DNA from: Chondrosia reniformis | Taxonomy: Eukaryota > Porifera > Demospongiae > Chondrillida > Chondrillidae | Assembly (NCBI GenBank): GCA_947172415.1 | Contig: OX359197.1 | Location: 806,001-870,000, forward strand | Length of the DNA stretch: 64,000 nt | Reading direction: 5' to 3' | Part shown: positions 23,813-35,900 of the stretch, piece by piece | Layout of the letters: each line of letters opens with the position of its first letter | Position numbering within the stretch: position 1 is the stretch's first letter | The notes under the pieces: generated by a model | The model's database searches: none | The model's input: the letters and a program-made list of their open reading frames with translations, nothing else | What the model was told of the DNA's origin: nothing | Made by a program: the position numbers and the translations under genes

Positions 23813-25081
23813 TCACTCTGTATTGTGCGTTGCAACCTGGCTCAGAACTCCATAACAAGGGTTAGATGTTGTTTGAATAAAGTTAGAATCTGGGTCTTCA
23901 TATATATTTTCACTCGCTCCATTGCCAGTCTCTATACATATACATATACATATACAGTGTACATGTATATATGGACATATATACGTATATAATAATATAT
24001 ATATACATATGTATAATGCATGCAAGTCTATATATATTGGGTTACTGATGATCAAAGGACAGAATTCTAAGAAACAGCATGACCCAGCAAAGAAAGGAAG
24101 AAAAGAAGCCTTACTGTATATCCTCATATAGGTTTGCCCTATCAGTCATTAGTCTATATATAGTATGATAACCATAATATTATGGGATGTGGTGTTTTAG
24201 ATAATTCATGTATTTGCATGTGGTATATAAAACATGCAATATATTTTACTATCTAGTATATATGTACGTATTGATATACCTTCCGGCTGGTTTTTAAATC
24301 TCTCTTTATTATTTTGTGGCGATTTTGAATGGTTCTGTCTTCTCTTGCAAATACAAATCAAACAAGTCAAAATTATCAAGTACATAGAACCCATACCAAA
24401 AATGGCTGTATATATGCCAATCTTGAGGCGTTGATCTACATTGGTATGTATACATTAAGTACACTTAAGTACATGTACATGTATATATAAAACATATATT
24501 TTAACTCATTCTCGCTTGTTACTATAGGGACTTATTTCACATATGTGATGACCCATGGGATAATCAGTATTTTAAATAGTTACAGAAAAGGTAATTGGTA
24601 GGCCATGTGTTCTACCTTGGATGATCTGTATCAACTATTACTCTCTATACAGTAGTTGAGGATTTCAAAGCCTGCAACAGTGTGACTAAAGTCTTGTACT
24701 GTTTAAAATACTGATTATCCTATGGGTCACTTGGATCTCTTTAAATTTGTAACTAGCACTGTGTAGCTAGTACTTGATTGTAATTTTAATCACTTGGACC
24801 TCTTAAATTTGTAACTTGTCAATATAGATAGATAGATACATAGATACAGTACAAGTTACAATATACTAAGGTAATCTAATATAAATAATTCATATGGCTC
24901 CAAGAAAGGATCTATAATAGTTTTTTTTTTACATATGTAGGTATATATACACACACACCACATACAAGGTCTATAGCTAACCAAAATATGAAGGATAAAA
25001 TATTACTCCAAATGCTGCAGCAACAAACAAGACTGAAGGCAGAATGAACAATACTGCCACAATTAATGATTCTTTTACCAT
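23813..25081 (-). CDS. Tiny membrane protein with NPxY tail, type A1
   Basis: Not a family I recognise. Exons (minus): 24982-25081, 24280-24435 and 23813-23931, phase 1 joins, 124 aa. Exon 1 is a hydrophobic N-terminus (MVKESLIVAVLFILPSVLF), either a signal peptide or a first membrane span. Exon 2 gives a short outside loop, a transmembrane helix (SMYLIILTCLICIC) and the basic stop-transfer KRRQNH. Exon 3 is a cytoplasmic tail with ENIYEDPD and SNPCYGVL. NPCY matches NPxY, known to bind PTB domains and clathrin adaptors, and YEDP resembles an SH2-type site. Only about 15 residues would be outside the cell. Paralogues follow at 26.0, 27.5, 29.0 and 32.2 kb. Confidence 0.7.
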
Positions 25082-25330
25082 TTCAGCTTCTTCTATTCTA
25101 TGATATAAAATACCCAATTACAACCAACAATTTAGTTTAATGATCAAATGAGCTATATATATAGGTAGATTTATATACAGTGATAATGAAGAAATCTACT
25201 GTATATATAAGTGCACGTGATTATGATATCGATAAAACTGCATGCACACTTTCACAAAGTATCTTAAGCTTTCAAGGATAATTTAGAATTCATGTACATG
25301 GGTTTAGCAAATACATTACATTTGTGTATA

Positions 25331-25633
25331 CAGTGCAACCTCGATCATACGAACCTCGTTTATCCGAATGAGCCCAGTGCATCTGGCATTTTAGTATTAC
25401 GTCATCTATTGATGATGTAATACTTAAAGTTGAAGCGTGTAAAAGCGTAAACGAGTTGTGTTGTCGATCGAAGACAACAGCTACAAATTGTTGGAAAAGT
25501 ATTATTGGATCACCCGTAATAATTGCAAATGGCAGTCGTGTCCGAATATTACGGGTGATCCGTATTATTTATTAATTTATTATTGTCAATTTTCCGAACA
25601 CTTGTAGGGGTTCGGATAAGTGAGGTTGCACTG
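25331..25633. mobile_element. pogo/Tigger-like MITE
   Basis: Ends cagtgcaacctcg and gaggttgcactg are inverted repeats typical of pogo-group DNA transposons, flanked by TA on both sides. An inner inverted pair (gatcacccgtaat / attacgggtgatc) is present. No transposase frame. Confidence 0.85.
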
Positions 25634-25763
25634 TATATATATACATGACTAAAAAAGACACATGCAGGCCTATATACGTATATCATCTTATAATCATGAA
25701 TCAAAAATTAATCAAAAATATGCAAGTTATTATGTTAATAGTTTTCACAGTATATGTTCACTC

Positions 25764-26459
25764 TTAATTGGATTTTACAGGAAGCATCATCACTCTATAA
25801 CTGGGGTCTGGTATTATTTCAATATTATTGCCTCTGTCATAGTCTTCATTTACATTACCAGCTACGTTAGCTTCTGTAAACATAGAGTCATACGTGCATA
25901 TGTGAAATAAGTATATTTGAAATATTTATAACATGATCAATCTCTGTAATCTGCGTATACATGCCTGCAAATTATATATCCATTATACTTTATCTACAGG
26001 GATATTGTACATATCTATACGTATATTTCATAGTTTTGAAAATGATTACTCTGGGTTTGATTATTATTATTATTACAGCTATAATATACCTGTAGAAATA
26101 TTCTCATTGCCAGGACTTTTCTGCCTTTTCTTATAAACCAGAAATAAACAGACAAAAATTATCAAATACGTCACAGCCATAGCAATGTTTGCCAAAGAGA
26201 TACTGGTCCTGAGATTTGAATCTGTAAGTAGCCTAGAAGATGGATCGTGGAAAATTAAAATAATATACGAGAAGAAATCACTAGCAGTGATTATCTGCTA
26301 AGCATAGGCCATAATTAAGTAGAACATTTATGACAAAATTGATTTACGTGTTTAATTACTAGATTGAAATGGGTTATGTTATAATGTAAACTATTGTTGG
26401 CATCAGTATTACCGGTTGTTATTTTACGTACCATTCAGATCTTCCGAATCTTCGGCCAT
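25764..26459 (-). CDS. Chimeric type B1 membrane protein with duplicated TAPT1 exon 1
   Basis: Exons (minus): 26432-26459, 26090-26221 and 25764-25873. They sum to exactly 90 codons (89 aa). Exon 1 is a duplicate of TAPT1 exon 1 (MAEDSEDLN, phase 1) with its 5' flank and intron 1. The next exons are those of the type B family: DSNLRTSISLANIAM, transmembrane VTYLIIFVCLFLVY, basic KKRQK, then a tail ending EIIPDPSYRVMML. The native type B first exon (the hydrophobic N-terminus) is missing, replaced exactly at the intron side. Because both exons end in phase 1 the fusion stays in frame. The tail has DPSY instead of NPSY. A second acceptor (TTCTAG) just upstream would give an early stop. Expression is not shown by sequence alone. 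Confidence 0.6.
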
Positions 26460-26975
26460 TTGCACGGATATGGCGAGATCAGGGGAAAACCCTACGCTTA
26501 TGCTGTAGAGATTGCTGATATATATACGTACATCCATTATCACACCTACCTATTGATAAAACTACATTTTCATTATATGAGCTGTTTATACAGTATAGGC
26601 ATAGTGATAATCTTGAATATAGATTAATAATAATATTAATATAGCCTATGAATATATTTTATTATTTTTTATGTTATTATTAAGTAATTGATTGAAACTT
26701 GCATCTTAGAATGACCAAATTTGAGTTACGAGGTATGTTTACATGCAAGTTATCATATATAGGATATATGTACATCATACAAAACTTATATAAAAAATTT
26801 AACTACAAAATAAAAATACAGACAATTATATAATACTCCTCTTAGACATGTGTATATGTACTGAAATGTAACAATACATCAATTAAAGTATAAAATAAAT
26901 TTAAGTCGTTCATTTCAGTTTCCAATTATATATAGATGATCACCACGTACAGTATATGCAGTATGTACGTGTATA

Positions 26976-28042
26976 TCACTCTGTATTGTGCGTTGCAAAC
27001 TGGCTCAGAACTCCATAACAAGGGTTAGATGTTGTTTGAATAAAGTTAGAATCTGGGTCTTCATATATATTTTCACTCGCTCCATTGCCAGTCTCTATAC
27101 ATATACATATGAGTATACATGTATATACAGTATAGACACACATACGTACGTATATAATATATATATAATAATTATACATAAAATGCATGCAAGACCTAAG
27201 ACTATACATATTGGGTTACTGATGATCAAAGGACAAAATTTTAAGAAACAGCATGACCCGGTGAAGAAAGGAAGAAAAGAAGCCTTACTGTATATCCTCA
27301 TATAGGTGCGCCCTATCAGTCGTTAGTCTATGAAAATTGGGTTCCAACTCAATATTCTCTTTGTGTTCCCTTAGCTTCATTACACGATAGCCAAAATATT
27401 ATATTATGGAATGTGGCATTTTATATAGATAATTCATGTATTTGCATGTGGTATATAAAACATGCAATATATTTTACTATCTAGTATATACGTACGTATT
27501 GATATACCTTCCGGCTGGTTTTCGAATCTCCTCTCTTCATTATTTTTTGTTGATTTTGAATGGTTCTGTCTTCTCTTGCAAATACAAATCAAGCAAATCA
27601 AAATTATCAAGTACATAGAACATATAGCAAAAATAGCTGTATAAATGCCAATCTTGAGGCCTTGATCTGCATTGAAATATATACACTAAGTACAGTTATA
27701 TATTTATATAATTCCTAACTCATTCTTGCTTGTTACTATAGGTATTCATTATAATTAATTTGGCTATAGGACTTATTACACATATGTGGATATTTGAGTT
27801 CTTTTGGGACTTCCTATGCACATGTATACCATTTACCTGGGATCATCCCATATAGTGTTCCTATAATATGTAGATATATAGCTATATTATATATTACGTT
27901 TTTAACATATTTATATACACACATACAAGGTCTATAGCTAACCAAAATATGAAGGATAAAATATTACTCCAAATGCTGCAGCAACAAACAAGACTGAAGG
28001 CAGAATGAACAATACTGCCATAATTGTTGATACTTTTACCAT
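26976..28042 (-). CDS. Tiny membrane protein with NPxY tail, type A2
   Basis: Exons (minus): 27943-28042, 27508-27666 and 26976-27094; 125 aa, all phases correct. N-terminus MVKVSTIMAVLFILPSVLF, transmembrane CSMYLIILICLICIC, KRRQNH, and the same tail with NIYEDPD and NPCYGVL as type A1. It is the tandem duplicate of A1 within a unit of about 3.15 kb that also contains the TAPT1 5' end. Both frames remain open, which suggests the protein is under some constraint or the duplication is young. Confidence 0.7.
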
Positions 28043-28291
28043 TTCAGCTTCTTCTATTCTATGATATAAAATACCCAATTACAACCAACAATTTTGTTTA
28101 ATGATCAAATGAGCTATATATATAGGTAGATTTATATACAGTGATAATGAAGAAATCTACTGTATATATAAGTGCACGTGATTATGATATCGATAAAACT
28201 GCATGCACACTTTCACAAAGTATCTTAAGCTTTCAAGGATAATTTAGAATTCATGTACATGGGTTTAGCAAATACATTACATTTGTGTATA

Positions 28292-28520
28292 CAGTGCAAC
28301 CTCGATCATACGAACCTCGTTTATCCGAATGAGCGCCCAGTGCATCTGGCATTTTAGTATTACGTCATCTATATTGATGATGTATTACTTAAAGTTGAAG
28401 CGTGTAAAATGGCCTGTAGAAACCTTGTAAGATGTTGGAAAAGTATTATTGGATCACCCGTAATAATTGCAAATGGCAGTCGTGTCCGTATATTACGGGT
28501 GATCCAGTGAGGTTGCACTG
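28292..28520. mobile_element. pogo/Tigger-like MITE, internally deleted copy
   Basis: Same ends and TA flanks as the element at 25.33 kb. It was copied with the tandem duplication and then lost internal sequence. Confidence 0.85.
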
Positions 28521-28650
28521 TATATATACATGACTAAAAAAGACACATGCAGGCCTATATACGTATATCATCTTATAATCATGAATCAAAAATTAATCAA
28601 AAATATGCAAGTTATTATGTTAATAGTTTTCACAGTATATATGTTCACTC

Positions 28651-29267
28651 TTAATTGGATTTTGCAGGAAGCGTTATCACTCTATAACTGGGGTTTGGTA
28701 TTATTTCAACATTAATACCTCTGTCATAGTCTTCATTTACATTACCAGCTACGTTAGCTTCTGTAAACATATAGTCAAACGTACATATTTGAAATATATA
28801 TAACATGATCAATCTCTATAATCTGCGTATACATGCCTGCAAATTATATATCCATTATACTTTATCTACAGGGATATTGTACATATCTATACGACGTATA
28901 TTTCATAGTTTTGAAAATGATATCTCTGGGTTTGATTATTATAGCTATAAAATATACCTGTAGAAATATTCTCATTGCCAGGACGTTTCTGTCTTATCTT
29001 ATAAACCAGAAATAAACAGACAAAAATTATCAAATATGTCACAGCCATAGCAATGTTAGCCAAAGAGATACTGGTCCTGAGATTTGAATCTGTAAGTATA
29101 TAATATATTAATGCAATTAATAGTTAGGGGCTGGGGTTGGAAGCTTGCTAGTGTGTACTAATATTACCAATGCTGGAAGGATAGAATATTATTATATTTG
29201 CTGCAGCAACAAAAAAGACTGATGGCAAAGTTAACAATACTGCCACAACTGTTGATACTGTCACCAT
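28651..29267 (-). CDS. Tiny membrane protein with NPxY tail, type B2 (complete)
   Basis: Exons (minus): 29168-29267, 28958-29089 and 28651-28760; 113 aa. N-terminal hydrophobic MVTVSTVVAVLLTLPSVFF, a short loop ending FYPSSI, a membrane helix VTYLIIFVCLFLVY, KIRQKR, then a tail with NEDYDRG and IIPNPSYRVITLP. NPSY is an NPxY motif. Type A and type B share exon lengths, phases and the IFYPS block, so they are ancient paralogues. This copy is the reference for the type B family because it has both the native first exon and an undamaged frame. Confidence 0.7.
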
Positions 29268-30311
29268 TTCTATTCTTCTATACTAAACTACTAAAATAAC
29301 ATATCAGGACTTGGTTAATAGATGGTAATAAAATGATAAGTACATATTACAATTCACACTCAATTAAGGATTGCATTAGTATAATCTGCATATCAAGGAG
29401 GGGTATAGCTATATATGGGTCTATGACATCATTTTCCAATATGCTTGACTGATGCATGACTTTCCAACTGGAATCACTGTTTGAAAATGTGTAAATAAAA
29501 CCTTTTCATTCGTTAAAATGACATTTCTTATCATAGAGTACGGTAGTTATCATAGAGTACGGTAGTTATCATAGAGTACGGTAGTACTCTATAAGTAGGG
29601 ATGGCCGAAAAAAAAAACATGGCCGCCCTATCTAATGTATTATCAATTAACACCTCGTAATTCAACAACGATAGGATTTTCGGTTATATTCGAGTGTTTG
29701 CAGTCGTTTTTGCATGCTTTTCTAAAAGCCAAAATATGTTTCGATGCTCTACAACCTTCGCAAAGTGGTAAAACCGAAATAGGCCATATTCTGAAATTCC
29801 TCATTTTTTCTTCTTCTTTTTTCAAATGAGCTAGCGCTAACATACGAACTTACGCAGGTACATACAAATACTAAATCGTCATGAATGTTTCCGAACTAGG
29901 GAATAGGCTACCCTAGATTTCAACGCGCCCCATCCGAAGCGTGTTACTTTTGAAAGTTCCAAATTTAGGGCCTCTTTGAACGCCATTTTTTAATTAAGTT
30001 TCAAATTCTCTGTATATAAAATAAGTAACTCGAGTTAGATATATTTGTAGTACTGCCGCCACCCGCGATCGAATTTCTTAGTCGCTTTGCAGGGCCTATA
30101 TACAGTCGTATTCTTAACGATTTTGGACCCTTTAATATCCTTAACTGAATGTTAAAGAAGGGTAGAAAACTTATTTTACAAATTTGGGATCTTTTCGGAC
30201 GCCATTTTTTAATTTAGAACTCTAGCTTATATCGTCTATGAATCTGCTACTTTATTTCGAGTTTTCGCCAAGAATACGTTCGAAACAGATGTTAACTAGA
30301 AAAAGGGGCAA
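29268..30311. other. Repeat-rich spacer
   Basis: 29300-29500 matches 32580-32800 (5' flank of type B genes). At 29530-29600 a 23-bp unit with atcatagagtacggtagtt is repeated three times. From 29595 a block starting tagggatggccgaaaa, with a counterpart at 60.43 kb (tagggatggatgaaaa), looks like the end of an unclassified element. No gene is seen. Confidence 0.6.
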
Positions 30312-30647
30312 AAAAATGAAGTTAAAAGTAGGGATGGCACTATAACAGTGATTGGCACATCTAGAAAAAGTAATGAAACAAGAAAGTGATCATATGGTAA
30401 GGCTAACATTGCAGAAGTGGCATACTGAAACTTATCTGTACACATCACTTCTATGTTTGGGCGCATCAATCCCTACTTCTAGTATATCCATGATGCGCCC
30501 AAACATAAAAGTGATGTGTATAGTTAAGTTTCAGTATGCCACTTCTGCAATGTTAGCCTTATCATATGATCACTTTCTTGTTTCGTTACTTTTTCTAGAT
30601 GTGCCAATGACTGTTATAGTGCCATCCCTACTTTTAACTTCATTTTT
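30312..30647. mobile_element. Fold-back element with long inverted repeats
   Basis: Two arms of nearly 160 bp (30312-30469 and 30490-30647) are close inverted copies around a loop of about 20 bp. Outer ends aaaaaatgaagttaaaagta and its complement. The transcript would form a long near-perfect hairpin. The reading frame that crosses it is a by-product. Confidence 0.9.
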
Positions 30648-30729
30648 GAATGTTTTTATTTAACTTATATATATACGTTCGTAATTACAAAAAAAAATTG
30701 TTCAGTATATATTATTGTGCATGGTCAGT

Positions 30730-30875
30730 GAATAGTGTCAGCAGATTTACATGAAAGGATAGGGTATAGGGTTGAATTGTCCAGTATGGGTTATTCTGGT
30801 ATGGGGATCTCCTCCTCCTTCTTCACTAAAGGATCCCTCGCAGCTACCAGCTCATTAGGTACAGACAAACTCAAG
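30730..30875 (-). pseudogene. Duplicated last exon of the LRRC71-like gene
   Basis: Matches the terminal exon and 3' flank at 32.83-33.02 kb: DSLSVPNELVAARDPLVKKE and the stop. It is cut off upstream by a Penelope-like fragment. It was carried along when the type B gene region duplicated. Confidence 0.82.
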
Positions 30876-31100
30876 TGAGCACCTCTGGTAATAGTGTAGG
30901 TTGTTGTTCACCACCTTGGCCTCTTTCCAGTTGATGACATGTGACTCATCAGCCACGTGCTTGGAAACTGCAGACTTGGTCAAGTTTCCACTCGTTAGTG
31001 CTCTTCTATGCTCTTTCAGCCGATCGATGGTCCAATGTCCAACAAGTCTGGCCAATATACACCTTGGGGCAAGTGCCACAGTGGATCCTATAGCCCACAC
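30855..31100 (-). mobile_element. GIY-YIG endonuclease fragment, probable Penelope-like element
   Basis: An 81-codon frame reads RLKEHRRALTSGNLTKSAVS followed by KHVADESHVINWKEAKVV. It matches the C-terminal GIY-YIG region typical of Penelope-like retroelements (R..EH, then K H, then the ..W..A.V. strand). The reverse transcriptase is absent. A flanking segment on the + strand (31365-31405) contains ctgatgaaggctctag then gggccgaaac, a hammerhead-like core, which fits the same origin. Confidence 0.7.
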
Positions 31101-31820
31101 TTGTCCATTTTTGTAATGGGATGCAGTCCTTCAAGTCCATCAGTGTCTGCCGTAAGGCATTTCATTTTTCCTATACCCCACCACCATTTATTTATTCTTC
31201 ATTATACCCACCCTAGCTGTTTAAACTCAACTCAGGCGTTTATCAGTTTATTTGTAAATACATGCCCACGCAGCCACCTGCATTTCCACCCACATTTTTC
31301 CTGTCTGCCCCTCCCCCGTTGTCTGTATATATAAGTCACCATGTCATGTACTCTTTTTAATCTAGCACTGATGAAGGCTCTAGATTGGGCCGAAACACTT
31401 GGTAAATTTGGTGACAATCGACATCTGTCCTTGATTTCTTAGCTAGTGAAGTTCTCAATCCCCAATCATGTCTACACCTATATAGCCACATAGGCATTTT
31501 CAAAGTATAATCACATTTGTGTTTATATACATGTACATGACTAAAAAGCCACACGAATAGGCTATATAGAGTATATATATCATATCATCTCATATAAATT
31601 ATATACTGTATCCAGTACACAGTGTATGCAGCTTTACATAAAATATCATTATCATCATCATTATCATTATCAAAAATATAGCCCTGGTAGCATTACTGGT
31701 ATAAATGGAGGACCTTATGTATGTGCATGGTGAATCAAAAATTAATCATTGACAAAAATAAAACGGGTTATACGTACTGTATATGTGTAAATAGTTATCA
31801 CACTATATGTTCACTCTTAA

Positions 31821-32546
31821 TTAGGGGTTGCAGGATCGAAGCATCATCACTCTATAACTGGGGTTTGGTATTATTTCAATATTAATACCTCTGTCATGGT
31901 CTTCATTTACATTACCAGCTACGTTAGCTTCTGTAAACATGTAGTCATGCATACGTGCATATTTGAAATATATACATATCATGATCAATGTGTTATAATT
32001 ATCTACATGCCTGCAAATTATCTATATGCATTTTGCATATATTTCATCCTTTTGAAATGATTACTCTAGGTTTGATTATTACAGCTTTAATTAATATTAA
32101 TAAATGGTCTTATGTTTATATAATACCTACGTAGCATATGTATACCTATATGTATACCTATACTGCATATGTAGAATATATATGTATGTACCTATACTGC
32201 ATGCATGTGTATTATATATGTATAATATATATACCTGCATTCTCATTGCCAGGACGTTTCTGCCTTTTCTTATAAACCAGAAATAAACAGACAAAAACAT
32301 CACAGCCATAGCAGTATTTGCCAAAGAGATACAGGTCCTGAGATTTGAATCTGTAAGCATATATTAATAATTAATTAATATATTAATGCAATTAATAGTT
32401 ATATAGGAGCTGGGGTTGGAAGCTTGCTAGTGTGTGCTAATATTACCAATGCTGGAAGGATAGAATATTATTATATTTGCTGCAGCAACAAAAAAGACTG
32501 ATGGCAAAGTTAAAAATACTGCCACAACTGATGATACTGTCACCAT
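31821..32546 (-). pseudogene. Type B3 membrane protein, frameshifted
   Basis: Exon equivalents (minus): 32447-32546 (MVTVSSVVAVFLTLPSVFF), 32235-32350 and 31821-31930. Compared with type B2, exon 2 lost 6 bases near its 3' end and 10 bases inside the membrane helix. The helix becomes AMAVMFLSVYFWFI in a shifted frame, and the tail exon would stop after KLT. The tail exon still keeps an open IIPNPSYRVMML in its own frame. A shortened one- or two-span peptide without the NPSY tail could still be made. Confidence 0.72.
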
Positions 32547-32924
32547 TTCTATTCTTCTATACTAAACTACTAAAATAACATATCAGGACTTGGTTCATGG
32601 ATGGTAATAAAATGATAAGTACATATTACAATTCACACTCAATTAAGGATTGCATTAGTATAATCTGCATATCAAGGAGGGGTATAGCTATATATGGATC
32701 AGTGACATCATTTTCCAATAGCTTGACTGATGGCTTTGATAATCATCCGACTGGAATTACTGTTTGAAAATGTGTAAATAAAACCTTTTCATTTGTTAAA
32801 ATGACTTTTATATATATATATACATAATTACAACATAAAATTGTTCAGTATATATTATTGTGCATGGTCAGTGAACAGATTTACATGAAAGGATAGGGTA
32901 CAGGGTTGAATTGTCCAGTATGGG

Positions 32925-35900
32925 TTATTCTGGTATGGGGATCTCTTCCTCCTTCTTCACTAAAGGATCCCTCGCAGCTACCAGCTCATTAAGTACAGAC
33001 AAACTGTCGGAACTAATATGAGAATTCTATAAAATAAAAATATATAAGTAATTAAAAGCAAAGTGATGAAAAACTACCAATTTGAGTGTATATATCATGA
33101 ACTAGCCATGAGACAATTATACAGGAGAAGATGTTATGAATAACTGTAGTACATACAAGAGACACAAATAAATTGACTTCCTTTATAATTATAATTCTCT
33201 CTTATAGGCTGTCTCATACTTCAGTTACTTCAGCCATAATTACTGTATATGAACAGTGCTTCAGTTACTTCCATCATAATTACTGTATATGAACAGTAAT
33301 TAGGACGGAAATATCCGATGGCTGAGACACTCACTAACAAGGGCAAATACCATACTTCCTATTGCTGACCTTTGGAATGCTGAAGGCTTAATTTATCAAT
33401 TTGGGGAAAAAACATTCTACAGGTGTTTTTCTCTGTCTCTTGGCAAATGGTGTAAAGTGATTAGGTGATTAGGTGTAATTAGTACCTTAACAGAGAGTCT
33501 TAGCAGTCCCTGCCCTCTGTCTTGAATGGTTTGCTGTTTTTCCATTGCTTCTAGCAAGGCTTTCAGTCCCTTATCAGTAATGTGGTTATCTACATAGTAT
33601 ACCAAGAGATAATAGAGGACTATCTTTCTATACATTACGATAACACACGCAAACATTTTATTGAAGAAAATGAAGTGCTCCTACCACTTCAAATGATGTA
33701 AACAATCAATCTATAAAATGCTTAAATCATAAAATGAACAATTACACACAATATATGTGATACATAAGTATATGAATAAAGACTGCCTGGGTCACTGATA
33801 CATAAATTAAGGGAAACCTTTGCAAAAACTGTTTGGCTCAGTGGAAAATGGAAGAAAAGAGCTCTACGTATATGTTTGCCCTAATTAGTACATACGTACA
33901 TGCATACGTAGATCTCAAAGCCCCTTTTTCAATAGGAAAATGGTGTTATTCAAGCAGCTACACATAAGAAGATTACATGTACACATATGCAATGTTAGCC
34001 TACATCTGGTGTGACAAGTGTCTACCTACATACATGCAAGTGATAAGCTTGCCAGGGCTAAGTTTCCAGTCATTCTGAGGACACCTTTCCCATCAGTTAC
34101 ATGTTCCAGCAAAGGATTGACTATCTTGGGTACCTCAAGCTATAATGTGCATAGAGAACACAGATGAATTATTATTAAAACACCATGTTCAAAAACTATG
34201 GTTATCCTGCCTAAAAAGCTAAAGAAACATTAAGAGAATAGACTAATTTCTTAGACTAATGATTTAGGACAAACTATTCAGCTTTGATATCATGAGGATA
34301 CAGTTAGGCTTCTTTCTTCCATTCTCCATTGGGCCAGATAACTGTTTCTGGGAATTCCACCCTTCATCAGTGACCCTGGGAGTCTTTGTCTTCAGGTGCA
34401 TTTGCAGAAATTATGTGAATGGTCACCTCTCTAGGACAGACATTTGTTTAAAGTGGCCATTGAAATTCACACTATTTACATATTTCAAACGCTGGCTATT
34501 TGGTCAATTATCTAATGCAGCCAAATAAATTACATATATAGGCTCTGTTGTATACAGATACATATACATGCATATATGCAGTATGTAACAAACAAAGAGG
34601 ATATTCCACAAGTATATGCATATACTTGTAACAAACAAACAAAGTACATGCATATCTTTGGGATGGTACATCCTTTGCATTTTTGAGCGTTTAAAATGCA
34701 GTTTGGTTTCGTAACTTGGTCAACCAATCTTGACAAGTTTTTAAATGCTGAAAAAGTCGAAGGATGTACCATCCAAAAGATAAGTTGGACGCAGTTAGAA
34801 GGAATCCTTATTCTATTAAGTATATGCATGTATGTATTGTATATATATTTACGGCTACATTGTATCATCAAAGTGTACTCATTCACATAGAAAATTAAAT
34901 ATTAAGATTAGCTCTATACGATAAGAGTTATCCATATCTTATAATCCATTAGCATTGCATTTTCACTTTCTAAGATACTAAACTCTTTAATTACATCGCC
35001 TCATTTAGAGAAACTTCCTAATGATAGCACCCCCTTTGCCAAACCACAAGTTTAATAGCTCTAAATGAAGCACCACCTGGCCAGACAATGTACTTAAGGG
35101 GGTGCTCAAATTGAGGTAGTTTTAAGATATTTGTTACAACAAGATCAAATGTGTTGCGCAGCTAAAGAGACTCCCTATAACTAATTTAGTATCACTATCA
35201 AGTTAACAGACCTGTCCATGTACATACGGTCAATTGGAAGGTACTGGATAAAAGAATACACATATGCTACTACACTGTACATACGTATGTATGTAACAAG
35301 AGTGTGAGAATTGAGGACATTCAGTGGACTAGATTGTGCAGTTTCAAGGGATACAGCACATTGTGAGGTACTATTGGCATTGGACCTCTAATTAGTAGGG
35401 ACCCACTCATTCCATCTACAATTAAACTTGTCTCTGATAACTCCAGTATTTCCTGTTCAATATCACAGACTGTTGCTATGGTAACATTCTCTAGGGTTAG
35501 CATAGCTGAATCTTCATCAGTGATGGTTACCACTGGAGTGTCTATGTACGTATGCTGATATTTGAGATGTCTTCAATGTTAGGTATGTACAACTTGGACC
35601 TCATCACACTCACAGGAGGGGGTGTTTCTAGTGCTTGTTCTTGAAGTCCTTTTTTCCCTTTCTCTTTTCCTTTTATTTTCTTATCTATACTACCTACACA
35701 CATCATTAATACATCATACATTGCATAGTAACGTTATAATTATTACAGTAATCTCACTGTTAGGATTGCTCATCATTAATACATCATACATTGCATAGTA
35801 ACGTTATAATTATTATGGTAACCTCATTGTTAGGATTGCTCATCATTAATACATCATACATTGCATAGTAACATTATAATTATTACAGTAATCTCACTGT

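Noticed and set aside
30352-30663. Plus-strand 103-aa frame
   Set aside because: Lies across the fold-back element and exists only because of its inverted arms.
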